DNA of 64,000 nucleotides from Nonomuraea spiralis (GCF_014648435.1 NZ_BMRC01000023.1:87724-151723), one strand, 5' to 3'. Shown: positions 47,405 through 56,899, counted from the first letter of the stretch. The notes: generated from the sequence alone by a model not told the origin. Made by a program: numbers and translations.

Positions 47405-49447
47405 ATGGACCACGTCATCGACGAACTTCTGGACCGCTCCCACCGCCTGGGCGCCGACCCGCGCAACACCAACTACGCCGGCGGCAACACCTCGGCCAAG
47501 GGCCACGCCCCCGACCCGGTGACCGGCCGGGACGTCGAGCTGCTCTGGGTCAAGGGCTCGGGCGGCGACCTCGGCACGCTCAAGGAGGACGGCCTGGCCG
47601 TCCTGCGCCTGGACCGCCTGCGCGCCCTCGCCGGCGTCTACCCCGGCGTCGAGCGCGAGGACGAGATGGTCGCCGCCTTCGACTACTGCCTGCACGGCCG
47701 GGGCGGCGCGGCCCCCTCGATCGACACCGCCATGCACGGCCTGGTCGAGGCCGCGCACGTGGACCACCTGCACCCCGACGCCGGGATCGCCCTGGCCACC
47801 GCCCGCGACGGCGAGGAGCTGACCCGGCGCGTCTTCGGCGACCGCGTGGTGTGGGTGCCCTGGCGGCGGCCCGGCTTCCAGCTCGGCCTGGACATCGCCG
47901 CCGTCAAGGAGGCCAACCCGCAGGCCATCGGGTGCGTGCTCGGCGGCCACGGCATCACCGCCTGGGGCGCCACCTCGCAGGAGTGCGAGGCCCGTTCCCT
48001 GGAGATCATCCGTACCGCCGAGGAGTACCTGGCCGCCCATGGCCGCCCCGACCCGTTCGGGCCGGTGCTCTCCGCGCCGCTGCCCGAGGCCGTACGGCAC
48101 GAGCGCGCCGCCGCGCTGCTCCCCGTCGTACGCGGGCTGGCCTCCTCCGACGTCCGGCAGGTCGGCCACTACACCGACACCCCGGAGGTGCTGGACTTCC
48201 TGTCGCGGGCCGAGCACCCGCGCCTGGCCGCGCTCGGCACGTCCTGCCCCGACCACTTCCTGCGGACCAAGGTCGCCCCGCTGGTCCTGGACCTGCCGCC
48301 GGACGCGCCCCTGGACCGGGCCGTCGAGCGGCTGCGCGAGCTGCACGCCGCCTACCGCGCCGACTACACCGCCTACTACGAGCGCCACGCCGCCCCGGAC
48401 TCGCCGCCGATGCGCGGCGCGGACCCGGCGATCGTGCTGGTGCCCGGCGTCGGCATGTTCTCCTTCGGCAAGGACAAGCAGACCGCCCGCGTGGCCGGCG
48501 AGTTCTACGTCAACGCGATCAACGTCATGCGCGGCGCCGAGTCCGTCTCGGCCTACGAGCCGATCCCGGAGTCGGAGAAGTTCCGCATCGAGTACTGGGA
48601 GCTGGAGGAGGCCAAGCTGCGGCGTATGCCGCGGCCGAAGCCGCTGGCCGGCCGGGTGGCGCTGGTCACCGGGGCCGGGTCGGGCATCGGCGCGGCGACC
48701 GCGCGGCGGCTGGCGGCCGAGGGCGCGTGCGTGGTGCTCGCCGACCGCGACCTGGCCGCCGCCGAGAAGGTCGCCGCCGAGATCGGCGCCGGGGCGTACC
48801 GGACGTCCGACGTGGCCGTGGCCGTACGGGTGGACGTCACGTCCGAGGAGGGGGTCGTGGGGGCCGTACGGGCGGCCGTACTCGCCTTCGGGGGCGTGGA
48901 CCTGGTGGTGAACAACGCCGGCCTGTCGTTGTCGCGTTCCCTGCTGGAGACCACCCTGGACGACTGGGACCTCCAGCACGACGTGATGGCGCGGGGCTCG
49001 TTCCTGGTCTCCCGGGAGTGCGCGCGCGTTCTCGTCGAGCAGGGGATGGGCGGGGACATCGTCTACATCTCCTCCAAGAACGCCGTCTTCGCCGGGCCGA
49101 ACAACCTCGCGTACGGGGCGGCCAAGGCCGACCAGGCCCACCAGGTCCGCCTCCTGGCCGCCGAACTGGGCGAGCACGGCATCCGCGTCAACGGCGTGAA
49201 CCCCGACGGCGTGGTACGCGGCTCCGGCATCTTCGCCTCCGGCTGGGGCGCCAACCGCGCGGCGGTGTACGGGGTGGAGGAGGAGCGCCTGGGCGAGTTC
49301 TACGCCCAGCGCACCCTGCTCAAGCGCGAGGTGCTGCCCGACCACGTGGCCGCCGCCGTCTACGCCCTCACCGGCGCCGACCTCACCCACACCACGGGCC
49401 TGCACATCCCCGTGGACGCCGGCGTCCCCGCCGCCTTCCTCCGCTGA
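47405..49447 (+). CDS. rhaEW: Bifunctional rhamnulose-1-phosphate aldolase / lactaldehyde dehydrogenase
   Basis: A 680-residue fusion. The N-terminal class II aldolase domain (about 1-395) shows TNYAGGNTSAKGH, HVDHLHPDAGIALA with metal-binding His residues, and GGHGITAWGA. It should cleave L-rhamnulose-1-phosphate to DHAP and L-lactaldehyde. The C-terminal SDR domain (about 415-680) has the NAD site VALVTGAGSGIGAATARRLAAEG, NNAGLSLS, and catalytic Ser and Tyr-x-x-x-Lys in YISSKNAVFAGPNNLAYGAAKAD. It should oxidise lactaldehyde to lactate. This is the RhaEW/YuxG arrangement known in Bacillus and Chloroflexi. It ends the operon; no transporter gene is adjacent. Confidence 0.92.
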   Translation: MDHVIDELLDRSHRLGADPRNTNYAGGNTSAKGHAPDPVTGRDVELLWVKGSGGDLGTLKEDGLAVLRLDRLRALAGVYPGVEREDEMVAAFDYCLHGRGGAAPSIDTAMHGLVEAAHVDHLHPDAGIALATARDGEELTRRVFGDRVVWVPWRRPGFQLGLDIAAVKEANPQAIGCVLGGHGITAWGATSQECEARSLEIIRTAEEYLAAHGRPDPFGPVLSAPLPEAVRHERAAALLPVVRGLASSDVRQVGHYTDTPEVLDFLSRAEHPRLAALGTSCPDHFLRTKVAPLVLDLPPDAPLDRAVERLRELHAAYRADYTAYYERHAAPDSPPMRGADPAIVLVPGVGMFSFGKDKQTARVAGEFYVNAINVMRGAESVSAYEPIPESEKFRIEYWELEEAKLRRMPRPKPLAGRVALVTGAGSGIGAATARRLAAEGACVVLADRDLAAAEKVAAEIGAGAYRTSDVAVAVRVDVTSEEGVVGAVRAAVLAFGGVDLVVNNAGLSLSRSLLETTLDDWDLQHDVMARGSFLVSRECARVLVEQGMGGDIVYISSKNAVFAGPNNLAYGAAKADQAHQVRLLAAELGEHGIRVNGVNPDGVVRGSGIFASGWGANRAAVYGVEEERLGEFYAQRTLLKREVLPDHVAAAVYALTGADLTHTTGLHIPVDAGVPAAFLR

Positions 49448-49684
49448 CGTACCCCTCCACCAACCGCCGGGCGGCGGGCCGCGAAGACCCTCCTCAAAGG
49501 GCCCGCCACCCCGCCGCCCGCGCGCCCTTCCTCTCAAAGGGACCTTCACCCCCGCCGTTCCTGCACTGCCGTACGAAGGGGAAATAACCGAAATAGCCGA
49601 AATGCGTAAACCGTGGATTCACCCCCGCATCTGTGCGAGACATGAGAAGTGCCCCCCAGCCCCGCACAGAGAAGGCGAACCCTC
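49448..49684 (+). promoter_or_regulatory. Upstream region of PhoX-type phosphatase with repeated TTCACCCCCGC
   Basis: No gene in this 237-bp stretch. TTCACCCCCGC occurs exactly twice (49545-49555 and 49618-49628). Each lies in a context resembling an 11-bp PHO unit (core GTTCACC), though the second half-repeat is degenerate. CTCAAAGGG is also repeated (about 49493 and 49534), and CCGAAAT occurs twice near 49590-49602. Phosphate control of a phosphatase gene would be expected. Confidence 0.35.
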
Positions 49685-51082
49685 GTGTCAGCACCGCTGT
49701 CCCGTCGCACGTTCCTCCACCGAAGCACGGCCGGCGGCCTGGGCCTGGCCCTGGCGGGCAGCGTGGAGGCCATCGCCGGCCCCGGCCCCGCCCGCGCCGC
49801 CACCCGCGGCGAGGCCGGCTACGGCCCGCTCGTCCCCGACCCCGCCGGCCTGCTGGCCCTGCCCGCCGGGTTCTCCTACACCCTCGTCGCCGAGAGCGGC
49901 CGCACCCTCCTGGACAGCGGCGAGCCCACCCCCAGCGACCCCGACGGCATGGCCTGCTTCACCGGCCGGAACGGCACGGCCCTGGTCTGCAACCACGAGA
50001 TCGGCGGGAGCGAGCCGTACCGGGTGCCCGCCCTGCCCGGCCTCACCTACGACCCCGGCGCGGGCGGCGGCACCACCACCATCGAGGTGAGCCGCCGGGG
50101 CGCACGCCTCAGGGAGTACGTCAGCCTGGCCGGCACCCACAACAACTGCGCCGGCGGCCGAACCCCCTGGAACACCTGGCTGACCTGCGAGGAGACCGAG
50201 CAGCGCGCCGGCGGCGCCTTCCAGCGCGACCACGGGTACGTCTTCGAGGTGGACGCCTTCGACCAGCGCGCCAACCAGGACCCGGTCCCCCTGAAGTTCC
50301 TGGGCCGCTACTCCCACGAGGCCGTCGCCGTGGACCCCCGTACCTCCGCGATCTACCTGACCGAGGACGCCAACACCCCGCACGGCCTGTACTTCCGCTG
50401 GACCCCGCCGTCCGGGTTCCGCGGCGGCAAGGGCGCGCTGCGGGCCCTTGCCACCGCGCCCGGCGGCGACACGGCGGGCCGCTTCCAGGCGATGAGCTGC
50501 TACGACGGCTCCCGCCAGATCGCCGACCTGTCGCAGGCCACCGCCCCCGGCACCCGGTACGGGGTGCGCTGGGTGGACGTCCCCGACCGCGACGCCCGTA
50601 CGGTCTCGGTGCGTTCCCAGTTCGCCGAGGGCCAGGTGACCCGCTCACGCAAGCTGGAGGGCGCCTACTGGGGCGACGGCGGCGCGTACTTCGTGGCCAG
50701 TTACGCCCGCGCCGCCGACGGCAGCCTCAACGAGCACGACGGCCAGGTGTGGTTCTACGACCCCCACGCGCGGACGGTCACGCTCAAGACCGTCTTCGGC
50801 CTCAACCCCGACCCCGCCCAGGACACCGCCTTCGACGGCCCCGACAACATCACCGTCTCCCCGTACGGCGGCGTGATCCTGGCCGAGGACGGCGAGGGCG
50901 TCAGCCACCTGGTCGGCGTCACCAGGCGGGGCACGCCCTACCCCCTGGCCCGCAACGAGCTGAACGAGAGCGAGTTCACCGGCCCCACCTTCGACGCCGG
51001 CGGCTCGACCCTGTACGCCTGCGTCCAGTCCCCCGGCCACGTCTTCGCCGTCACCGGTCCATGGCGACGTCCTCACGAGTAG
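49685..51082 (+). CDS. Tat-exported PhoX-type alkaline phosphatase (DUF839)
   Basis: A 465-residue secreted protein. The Tat signal is SRRTFLHRSTAGGLGLALAGSVEA, ending ARA. The DUF839/PhoX propeller contains PAGFSYTLVAESG, FTGRNGTALVCNHEIG, NNCAGGRTPWNTWLTCEETE (a PhoX hallmark with the Glu pair) and FDGPDNITVSPYGGVILAEDGEG. PhoX enzymes release phosphate from many monoesters using Ca and Fe outside the cell, usually under phosphate starvation. GTG at 49685 behind GAGAAGG is chosen because it puts the twin-Arg motif close to the N-terminus; a GTG at 49649 gives 12 more residues. The stop overlaps the converging gene by 10 nt. Confidence 0.88.
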   Translation: MSAPLSRRTFLHRSTAGGLGLALAGSVEAIAGPGPARAATRGEAGYGPLVPDPAGLLALPAGFSYTLVAESGRTLLDSGEPTPSDPDGMACFTGRNGTALVCNHEIGGSEPYRVPALPGLTYDPGAGGGTTTIEVSRRGARLREYVSLAGTHNNCAGGRTPWNTWLTCEETEQRAGGAFQRDHGYVFEVDAFDQRANQDPVPLKFLGRYSHEAVAVDPRTSAIYLTEDANTPHGLYFRWTPPSGFRGGKGALRALATAPGGDTAGRFQAMSCYDGSRQIADLSQATAPGTRYGVRWVDVPDRDARTVSVRSQFAEGQVTRSRKLEGAYWGDGGAYFVASYARAADGSLNEHDGQVWFYDPHARTVTLKTVFGLNPDPAQDTAFDGPDNITVSPYGGVILAEDGEGVSHLVGVTRRGTPYPLARNELNESEFTGPTFDAGGSTLYACVQSPGHVFAVTGPWRRPHE

Positions 51083-51612
51083 GCCGCGACCATCCCCACG
51101 ACCGTCAGCAGCGCCCCGGCGGCGGTGATCACGCAGCCTGCCGCGACGGCGGTCCGCCTGGCCCGCCGCCGTGCCCCGGACCAGTACAGCAGCACGTAGG
51201 GCAGGAACCCGATCCCGCCCAGGCCCACCGCGGGCAGCGCCAGCGCGGCCAGCACGCCCTTGGTCCCGTCCGGCGCCGCCCGGTCGCCCTCGGGTGTGAG
51301 CCGCGCCCGCAGCACGTCGCCCGCCTCGGAGTCGGGGGAGGCGTCCACCGCGACGGCCGGGCCGCCGGAGTCGGGGGTGAAACGTCCCTTGCAGTCGTAA
51401 CGGCCGTGGCCGAGGTCGGCGCAGGAGAGCACGGTCAGCGTCCCCGGCGTGCCCGTACGGCCGGTGGCCAGCCGCAGGTCCGGCACCGCGAGCACGGCCG
51501 GCAACACGCACATCCCCACCCAGAGCAGGACGAGGACGGCACGCCCGAACGGCCCGGGGCCGCGCCCGCGCGCGGGGGTGACGAACGTGAGATCGGGCAG
51601 GAAGTCGCTCAT
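51073..51612 (-). CDS. Two-span membrane protein of unknown function
   Basis: A 179-residue protein with two hydrophobic regions (AVLVLLWVGMCVLPAVLAV; LLTVVGMVAA with a preceding LAALALPAVGLGGIGFLPYVLLYW). An extracytoplasmic loop between them contains two cysteines (SCADLGHGRYDCKGRF) likely to form a disulfide. The loop ends in an Asp/Pro-rich part. It resembles DUF-type actinobacterial membrane proteins without known role. The start ATG at 51612 is chosen; the longer frame to 51708 runs into the argC control region. Confidence 0.6.
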   Translation of the reverse strand: MSDFLPDLTFVTPARGRGPGPFGRAVLVLLWVGMCVLPAVLAVPDLRLATGRTGTPGTLTVLSCADLGHGRYDCKGRFTPDSGGPAVAVDASPDSEAGDVLRARLTPEGDRAAPDGTKGVLAALALPAVGLGGIGFLPYVLLYWSGARRRARRTAVAAGCVITAAGALLTVVGMVAAYS

Positions 51613-51697
51613 GCCCGCCAGCATCCCGCCCGCCACTTGGGGCTGGCCTGGAAGGCACTGGGATATGGCCCCTTCGGCGGCGCGGGCCGTCTCAGCT

Positions 51698-51766
51698 TGC
51701 ATAATCATCCTCTTGAGTGCATCATCTTCACAAGTAAAGTCATGAGATAGGGTGCATAAATATGCA
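51698..51766 (+). promoter_or_regulatory. ARG-box-like sites and promoter of the arginine operon
   Basis: TGCATAAATATGCA (51753-51766) is a 14-bp palindrome overlapping the argC RBS. Two weaker half-sites, TGCATA at 51698 and TGCATC at 51718, are 20 bp apart, the spacing of tandem 18-bp ARG boxes. TTCACA (51727-51732) and TAGGGT (51748-51753) may be the -35 and -10, with a short 15-bp spacer. ArgR encoded in the operon would bind here with arginine as corepressor. Confidence 0.7.
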
Positions 51767-51776
51767 GGAGGGTCGA

Positions 51777-52799
51777 ATGAGGGCAGCGATCGCGGGAGCC
51801 AGCGGCTACGCCGGAGGTGAGCTGCTCCGCCTCCTGCTCGGCCATCCCGAGTTCGAGATCGGCGCGCTCACCGCCGCCTCCAGCGCGGGCAGCCGGCTCG
51901 GCGCCCACCAGCCCCACCTGCCGCAACTCGCCGACCGCGTCGTGGAGGAGACCACCCCCGGCGTGCTCGCCGGGCACGACGTGGTCTTCCTCGCGTTGCC
52001 GCACGGCCACTCGGCCGCCGTCGCCGCCCAGCTCGGCGAGGACACCATCGTGGTCGACTGCGGCGCCGACCACCGGCTCGCCGACCCCGCCGCCTGGCAG
52101 GAGTTCTACGGCGGCGACCACGCCGGCACCTGGCCCTACGGCCTGCCCGAGCTGCCCGGCCAGCGCGAGGTGCTGAAGACGGCCCGGCGCATCGCCGTAC
52201 CCGGCTGCTACCCGACCTCGGTCCTGCTGGCCCTGTCGCCCGCCTTCGCCGCGGGCCTGGCCGCGCCCGACGTCGTCGTGGTGGCCGCCAGCGGCACCAG
52301 CGGCGCGGGCAGGTCGGCCAAGACCCACCTGCTCGGCAGCGAGGTGATGGGCTCGGTCAGCGCGTACGGCGTGGGCGGCGTCCACCGCCACACCCCCGAG
52401 ATGGAGCAGGGCCTGTCCGCCGTCGCCGGCGCCCCCGTACGCGTCTCCTTCACCCCCACCCTGGCCCCCATGAGCCGCGGCATCCTGGCCACCTGCACCG
52501 CCCCCGCCGCCCCCGGCCTCACCCGCGAGTCGCTGCGCACCGCCTACGAGGTCGCGCTGAAGGCCGAGCCGTTCGTCCGGCTGCTGCCCGAGGGCGTCTG
52601 GCCGGCCACCTCCATGACGTACGGCGCCAACACCGCCGCCCTTCAGGTGACGCTCGACGAGCGCGCGGGCCGCGTGGTCGCCGTCATCGCCATCGACAAC
52701 CTCACCAAGGGCACGGCCGGAGGCGCGATCCAGAGCGTCAACCTCGCCCTCGGCCTGCCGGAAGAGCTCGGCCTTCCCCTGACAGGAGTTGCACCATGA
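51777..52799 (+). CDS. argC: N-acetyl-gamma-glutamyl-phosphate reductase
   Basis: Third step of arginine synthesis: NADPH reduction of N-acetylglutamyl phosphate to the semialdehyde. The 340-residue protein has the nucleotide site AAIAGASGYAGGELLRLLLGHP, the catalytic Cys in IAVPGCYPTSVLLALSP, and HRHTPEMEQ and FTPTLAPMSRGILATC. ATG at 51777, 4 nt after CAGGAGGG, is preferred over ATG 51762, which lies inside the ARG box. The stop overlaps argJ in an ATGA. Confidence 0.96.
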   Translation: MRAAIAGASGYAGGELLRLLLGHPEFEIGALTAASSAGSRLGAHQPHLPQLADRVVEETTPGVLAGHDVVFLALPHGHSAAVAAQLGEDTIVVDCGADHRLADPAAWQEFYGGDHAGTWPYGLPELPGQREVLKTARRIAVPGCYPTSVLLALSPAFAAGLAAPDVVVVAASGTSGAGRSAKTHLLGSEVMGSVSAYGVGGVHRHTPEMEQGLSAVAGAPVRVSFTPTLAPMSRGILATCTAPAAPGLTRESLRTAYEVALKAEPFVRLLPEGVWPATSMTYGANTAALQVTLDERAGRVVAVIAIDNLTKGTAGGAIQSVNLALGLPEELGLPLTGVAP

Positions 52800-53947
52800 G
52801 TGTCACCGCCCCCTTGGGCTTCCGGGCCGCCGGCATCGCCGCGGGCATCAAGTCCGGCGACGCGCGCGACCTGGCCCTCGTCGTCAACGACGGGCCCAGC
52901 CGCGCCGCCGCGGGCGTCTTCACCGCCAACCGCGTCAAGGCCGCCCCCGTGTTGTGGTCGCAGCAGGTCCTGTCGGGCGGACGGCTGCGCGCGGTGGTGC
53001 TCAACTCCGGCGGCGCCAACGCCTGCACCGGCCCCGAGGGCTTCCAGGACACCCACGCCACCGCCGAGAAGGTCGCCGAGGTCCTCGACGACAGCGCGGG
53101 CGAGATCGCGGTCTGCTCCACCGGCCTGATCGGCGAGCGGCTGCCGATGGAGGCCCTGCTGACCGGCGTACAGACCGCAGCGGGCCAGCTCAGCCGCGAC
53201 GGCGGCCTGGCCGCGGCCGACGCCATCCGCACCACCGACACCGTCTCCAAGATCTCCTTCAAGCGGGCCGACGGCTACATGGTCGGCGGCATGGCCAAGG
53301 GCGCCGGCATGCTCGCCCCCGCCCTGGCCACCATGCTCTGCGTGATCACCACCGACGCCGACCTGACCAGCGAGGAGCTGGACACGGTCCTGCGCGCCGC
53401 CACGGCCAGGACGTTCGACCGGCTCGACTCCGACGGCTGCATGTCCACCAACGACACCGTGCTGCTGCTGGCCAGCGGTGCCGCCGGGGTCAGGCCCGAC
53501 CTGGCGGAGTTCGGGCAGAAGGTGCAGGAGGTCTGCGCCGACCTGGCCAGGCAGCTCCTCGTGGACGCCGAGGGCGCCTCCAAGGCCATCGCCGTCGAGG
53601 TCGTCGGCGCCGCCTCCGAGGACGACGCCGTCGAGGTCGGCCGCACCGTCGCCCGTTCCAACCTGCTCAAGTGCGCCATCCACGGCGAGGACCCCAACTG
53701 GGGCCGCGTCCTGGCCGCCGTCGGCACGACGAAGGCCGTCTTCGAGCCCGACCGCGTCAACGTCGCCATCAACGGCATCTGGATCTGCCGCGACGGCGCC
53801 GTCGGCGACGACCGTTCCAAGGTGGACATGCGCCCCAGGGACGTGACGATCACCATCGACCTGTCGGCCGGCCGCCACAGCGCCACGATCCACACCACCG
53901 ACCTGACCGCCGAGTACGTCCACGAGAACTCGGCGTACTCCTCGTGA
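52796..53947 (+). CDS. argJ: Bifunctional ornithine acetyltransferase / N-acetylglutamate synthase
   Basis: ArgJ transfers acetyl from N-acetylornithine to glutamate, recycling the acetyl group. The 383-residue precursor self-cleaves before the nucleophile Thr179 in KGAGMLAPALATMLCVITTDA. Other signatures are VLNSGGANACTG, GEDPNWGRVLAAVG and the C-terminal HENSAYSS. Whether it also uses acetyl-CoA cannot be told from sequence here. ATGA overlap with argC and GTGA overlap with argB indicate tight translational coupling. Confidence 0.96.
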   Translation: MSVTAPLGFRAAGIAAGIKSGDARDLALVVNDGPSRAAAGVFTANRVKAAPVLWSQQVLSGGRLRAVVLNSGGANACTGPEGFQDTHATAEKVAEVLDDSAGEIAVCSTGLIGERLPMEALLTGVQTAAGQLSRDGGLAAADAIRTTDTVSKISFKRADGYMVGGMAKGAGMLAPALATMLCVITTDADLTSEELDTVLRAATARTFDRLDSDGCMSTNDTVLLLASGAAGVRPDLAEFGQKVQEVCADLARQLLVDAEGASKAIAVEVVGAASEDDAVEVGRTVARSNLLKCAIHGEDPNWGRVLAAVGTTKAVFEPDRVNVAINGIWICRDGAVGDDRSKVDMRPRDVTITIDLSAGRHSATIHTTDLTAEYVHENSAYSS

Positions 53948-54816
53948 GGGCCGTCACCGCCGCGACCAAGGCCGAGGCGCTGATCGAGGCCCTGCCCTGG
54001 CTGACCCGCTTCCACGGCGCGACCGTCGTCATCAAGTACGGCGGCAACGCCATGACCGACGAGGCGCTCAAGGAGGGCTTCGCCGAGGACGTCGTGTTCC
54101 TGCACCACGCCGGCCTGCGCCCGGTGGTCGTGCACGGCGGCGGCCCGCAGATCAGCAGCGCCCTCGACCGGCTCGGCATCGAGTCCACCTTCACCGCCGG
54201 CCTGCGGGTCACCACGCCCGAGGCCATGCAGGTCGTCAGGATGGTCCTGGTCGGCCAGGTGGGCCGCGAGATCGTCGGCCTGGTCAACCGGCACGGCCCG
54301 TTCGCCGTCGGCATGTCCGGCGAGGACGCCCGCCTGTTCACCGCCGAGCGCAAACCCGCGATCGTCGACGGCGAGCCCGTGGACATCGGCCAGGTGGGCG
54401 AGATCGTCAAGGTCGATCCCGGAGCCGTGCGCGCGCTGATCGACGACGGCCGCATCCCGGTCGTCTCCAGCGTCGCCACCGGCGAAAACGGAGAAATCTA
54501 CAATGTAAATGCGGACACCGGGGCCGCCGCGCTGGCCGTGGCCCTGCAGGCCGAGAAGCTGATCGTGCTCACCGACGTCGAGGGCCTGTACGCCAACTGG
54601 CCCGACGACACCGACGTGATCGACCAGCTCGACGCCGGCGAGCTGGAGAAGCTGCTGCCCGCCCTGTCCAGCGGCATGGTGCCCAAGATGGAGGCGTGCC
54701 TGACGGCCGTACGCGGGGGAGTGCCGCAGGCGCACGTCCTCGACGGCCGGGTGCCCCACTCGATGCTGCTGGAAATCTTCACCAACGAAGGAATCGGAAC
54801 CATGGTGATGCCCTGA
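53944..54816 (+). CDS. argB: Acetylglutamate kinase
   Basis: Second step of arginine synthesis: ATP-dependent phosphorylation of N-acetylglutamate. The 290-residue amino-acid-kinase protein shows VVIKYGGNAMTD, RPVVVHGGGPQI, GLRVTTPEAMQVV, YNVNADTGAAALAVALQAEKLIVLTDVEGLY and the closing MVPKMEACLTAVRGGV. The N-terminal helix KAEALIEALPWLTRFHG is that of arginine-inhibitable hexameric enzymes. The GTG start overlaps the argJ stop; the stop overlaps the argD start by one base. Confidence 0.96.
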   Translation: MRAVTAATKAEALIEALPWLTRFHGATVVIKYGGNAMTDEALKEGFAEDVVFLHHAGLRPVVVHGGGPQISSALDRLGIESTFTAGLRVTTPEAMQVVRMVLVGQVGREIVGLVNRHGPFAVGMSGEDARLFTAERKPAIVDGEPVDIGQVGEIVKVDPGAVRALIDDGRIPVVSSVATGENGEIYNVNADTGAAALAVALQAEKLIVLTDVEGLYANWPDDTDVIDQLDAGELEKLLPALSSGMVPKMEACLTAVRGGVPQAHVLDGRVPHSMLLEIFTNEGIGTMVMP

Positions 54817-55982
54817 TGAGCCTCCACAAGCGGTTCGAGCAGGCGTTCATGCCCAATTACGGCGTTCCCCCGATCGCCCTGGCCCGCGGCGAGGGCACCC
54901 GCGTGTGGGACGTGGACGGCAGGGAGTACCTCGACTTCATCGGCGGCATCGCGGTCAGCTCGCTCGGCCACGCCCACCCCGCCCTGGTCGAGGCGGTCTC
55001 CAAGCAGGTCGCCACGCTCGCCCACACCAGCAACCTGTTCCTGCACGAGCCCGAGGTGCTGCTCGCCGAGCGGCTGCTCGGCCTGCTCGACGCCCCCGCC
55101 AGGATCTTCTTCGCCAACTCCGGCACCGAGGCCAACGAGGCCGCCTACAAGCTCGCCGTCAAGTACGGCAAGCGCGAGGGCCGCTCCTACTTCGTCGCCG
55201 CCGAGAACGGCTTCCACGGCCGTACCATCGGCGCCCTGTCGCTGACCGGCAAGAAGGCCATCCGCGACCAGTTCGGCCCGTTCCCGGTGGACGTGCGCTT
55301 CGTCCCGTACGGCGACGCCGACGCGCTCAAGGAGGCCGTGACCGGCGACTGCATCGCGGTGTTCCTGGAGCCGACGCAGGGCGAGGCCGGCGTGGTCCCG
55401 CCGCCCGACGGCTACTTCGAGGCCGCCCGCCAGATCTGCGACGCGACCGGCGCGCTGCTGGTCGCCGACGAGATCCAGTCGGCGATCGGCCGTACCGGCC
55501 ACTGGTTCGCCCACCAGGCCGACGGCGTCACGCCCGACATCCTGACCCTGGCCAAGGGCCTGGGCGGCGGCCTGCCGATCGGCGCGTGCGTCGGGTTCGG
55601 CGAGGCCGGCCGGCTGTTCGACAAGGGCGACCACGGCTCGACCTTCGGCGGCAACCCGGTCTCGTGCGCGGCGGCGCTGGCCGTCCTGGACAACCTCGAC
55701 CTCGGCCACGTCAAGTCGGTGGCCGCCGGGCTGCGCGGCGGGCTGGAGGCGATCCGCCACCCGCTGCTGAAGGGTGTGCGCGGGCGCGGCCTGTGGCTGG
55801 CCGCCGTCCTGAAGGAGGAGCGCTCGGCGCAGGTCCAGCAGGCCGCCGCCGAGGCGGGCTTCCTGGTCAATGCCCTCCAGCCGGACGCCGTACGCCTCGC
55901 GCCCCCACTGGTGGTCACCCACGAGGAGGTCAACGCCTTCGTCGAGGCGTTCCCCGCGATCCTCTCGGAGGCCGCGGCGTGA
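54816..55982 (+). CDS. argD: Acetylornithine aminotransferase
   Basis: PLP enzyme converting N-acetylglutamate semialdehyde to N-acetylornithine with glutamate. The 388-residue class III transaminase has FANSGTEANEAAYKLA, FHGRTIGALSLTG, the pyrophosphate-type LLVADEIQSAIGRTG with the PLP-N1 Asp, and the Schiff-base Lys in LTLAKGLGGGLPIGA. GDHGSTFGGNPVSCAAAL is also typical. Coupled to argB by TGATG and to argF by GTGA. Confidence 0.95.
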   Translation: MSLHKRFEQAFMPNYGVPPIALARGEGTRVWDVDGREYLDFIGGIAVSSLGHAHPALVEAVSKQVATLAHTSNLFLHEPEVLLAERLLGLLDAPARIFFANSGTEANEAAYKLAVKYGKREGRSYFVAAENGFHGRTIGALSLTGKKAIRDQFGPFPVDVRFVPYGDADALKEAVTGDCIAVFLEPTQGEAGVVPPPDGYFEAARQICDATGALLVADEIQSAIGRTGHWFAHQADGVTPDILTLAKGLGGGLPIGACVGFGEAGRLFDKGDHGSTFGGNPVSCAAALAVLDNLDLGHVKSVAAGLRGGLEAIRHPLLKGVRGRGLWLAAVLKEERSAQVQQAAAEAGFLVNALQPDAVRLAPPLVVTHEEVNAFVEAFPAILSEAAA

Positions 55983-56899
55983 CCAGACACTTCCTGCGCG
56001 ACGACGACCTGACACCCGAGGAGCAGGCGGAGGTCCTCGACCTGGCCGCCGCCATGAAGAAGGACCGGCTCGGCTACCGGCCGTTCGAGGGGCCGCGCAG
56101 TGTCGCCGTCCTGTTCGACAAGCCGTCGGCCAGGACCCGCGTCTCCTTCCACACCGGCATCGGCGAGCTCGGCGGCCTGCCGCTCGTCGTGGACAACGTC
56201 TCGGTGCTGATGGGCAGGGGCGAACCGGCCGCCGACATCGCCCGCGTGCTCGACCGGCAGGTGGCCGCCATCGTCTGGCGCACCACCGGCCAGCACCTCG
56301 TCGAGGAGATGGCCGCCGCCTCGTCGGTGCCCGTCGTGAACGCGCTCACCGACGACTTCCACCCCTGCCAGATCCTCGCCGACCTGCAGACCGTCCGTGA
56401 GCGGCTGGGCAGCGCCGCGGGGCAGACCCTGACGTACGTGGGCGACGGCGCCAACAACATGGCCCACTCCTACCTGCTGGGCGGCGCCACGGCCGGCATG
56501 CACGTACGGATCGCCGCCCCCGCCGGCTACCAGCCCGACGCCGTGATCCTCGGCCAGGCCGCCGCCATCGCGGCCAGGACCGGCGGCTCGGTGGTCGCGC
56601 TGACCGACCCGGCCGCCGCCGTCCAAGGGGCGCACGTGGTCACCACCGACACGTGGGTGTCGATGGGACAGAGCGGCAAGGACGAGCGGGTCGCCGCGCT
56701 CATGCCGTACCAGGTGAACGCCGAGCTGCTGGAGCACGCCGCGCCCGAGGCGATCGTCCTGCACTGCCTGCCCGCCTACCGCGGCCTGGAGATCACCGCC
56801 GACGTCCTCGACGGCCCGCGCAGCGTCGTGTGGGACCAGGCGGAGAACCGGCTGCACGCCCAGAAGGCCCTGCTCCACTGGCTGGTGACGCGCGGATGA
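55979..56899 (+). CDS. argF: Ornithine carbamoyltransferase
   Basis: Makes citrulline from ornithine and carbamoyl phosphate. The 306-residue protein has the carbamoyl-phosphate motif KPSARTRVSFHTGI, WRTTGQH, DDFHPCQILADLQT, the ornithine-binding WVSMGQ loop (TDTWVSMGQSGKDER) and HCLPAYRG. The GTG start overlaps argD. ATGA overlap with argR follows, so the regulator is made with the enzymes. Confidence 0.95.
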   Translation: MTRHFLRDDDLTPEEQAEVLDLAAAMKKDRLGYRPFEGPRSVAVLFDKPSARTRVSFHTGIGELGGLPLVVDNVSVLMGRGEPAADIARVLDRQVAAIVWRTTGQHLVEEMAAASSVPVVNALTDDFHPCQILADLQTVRERLGSAAGQTLTYVGDGANNMAHSYLLGGATAGMHVRIAAPAGYQPDAVILGQAAAIAARTGGSVVALTDPAAAVQGAHVVTTDTWVSMGQSGKDERVAALMPYQVNAELLEHAAPEAIVLHCLPAYRGLEITADVLDGPRSVVWDQAENRLHAQKALLHWLVTRG

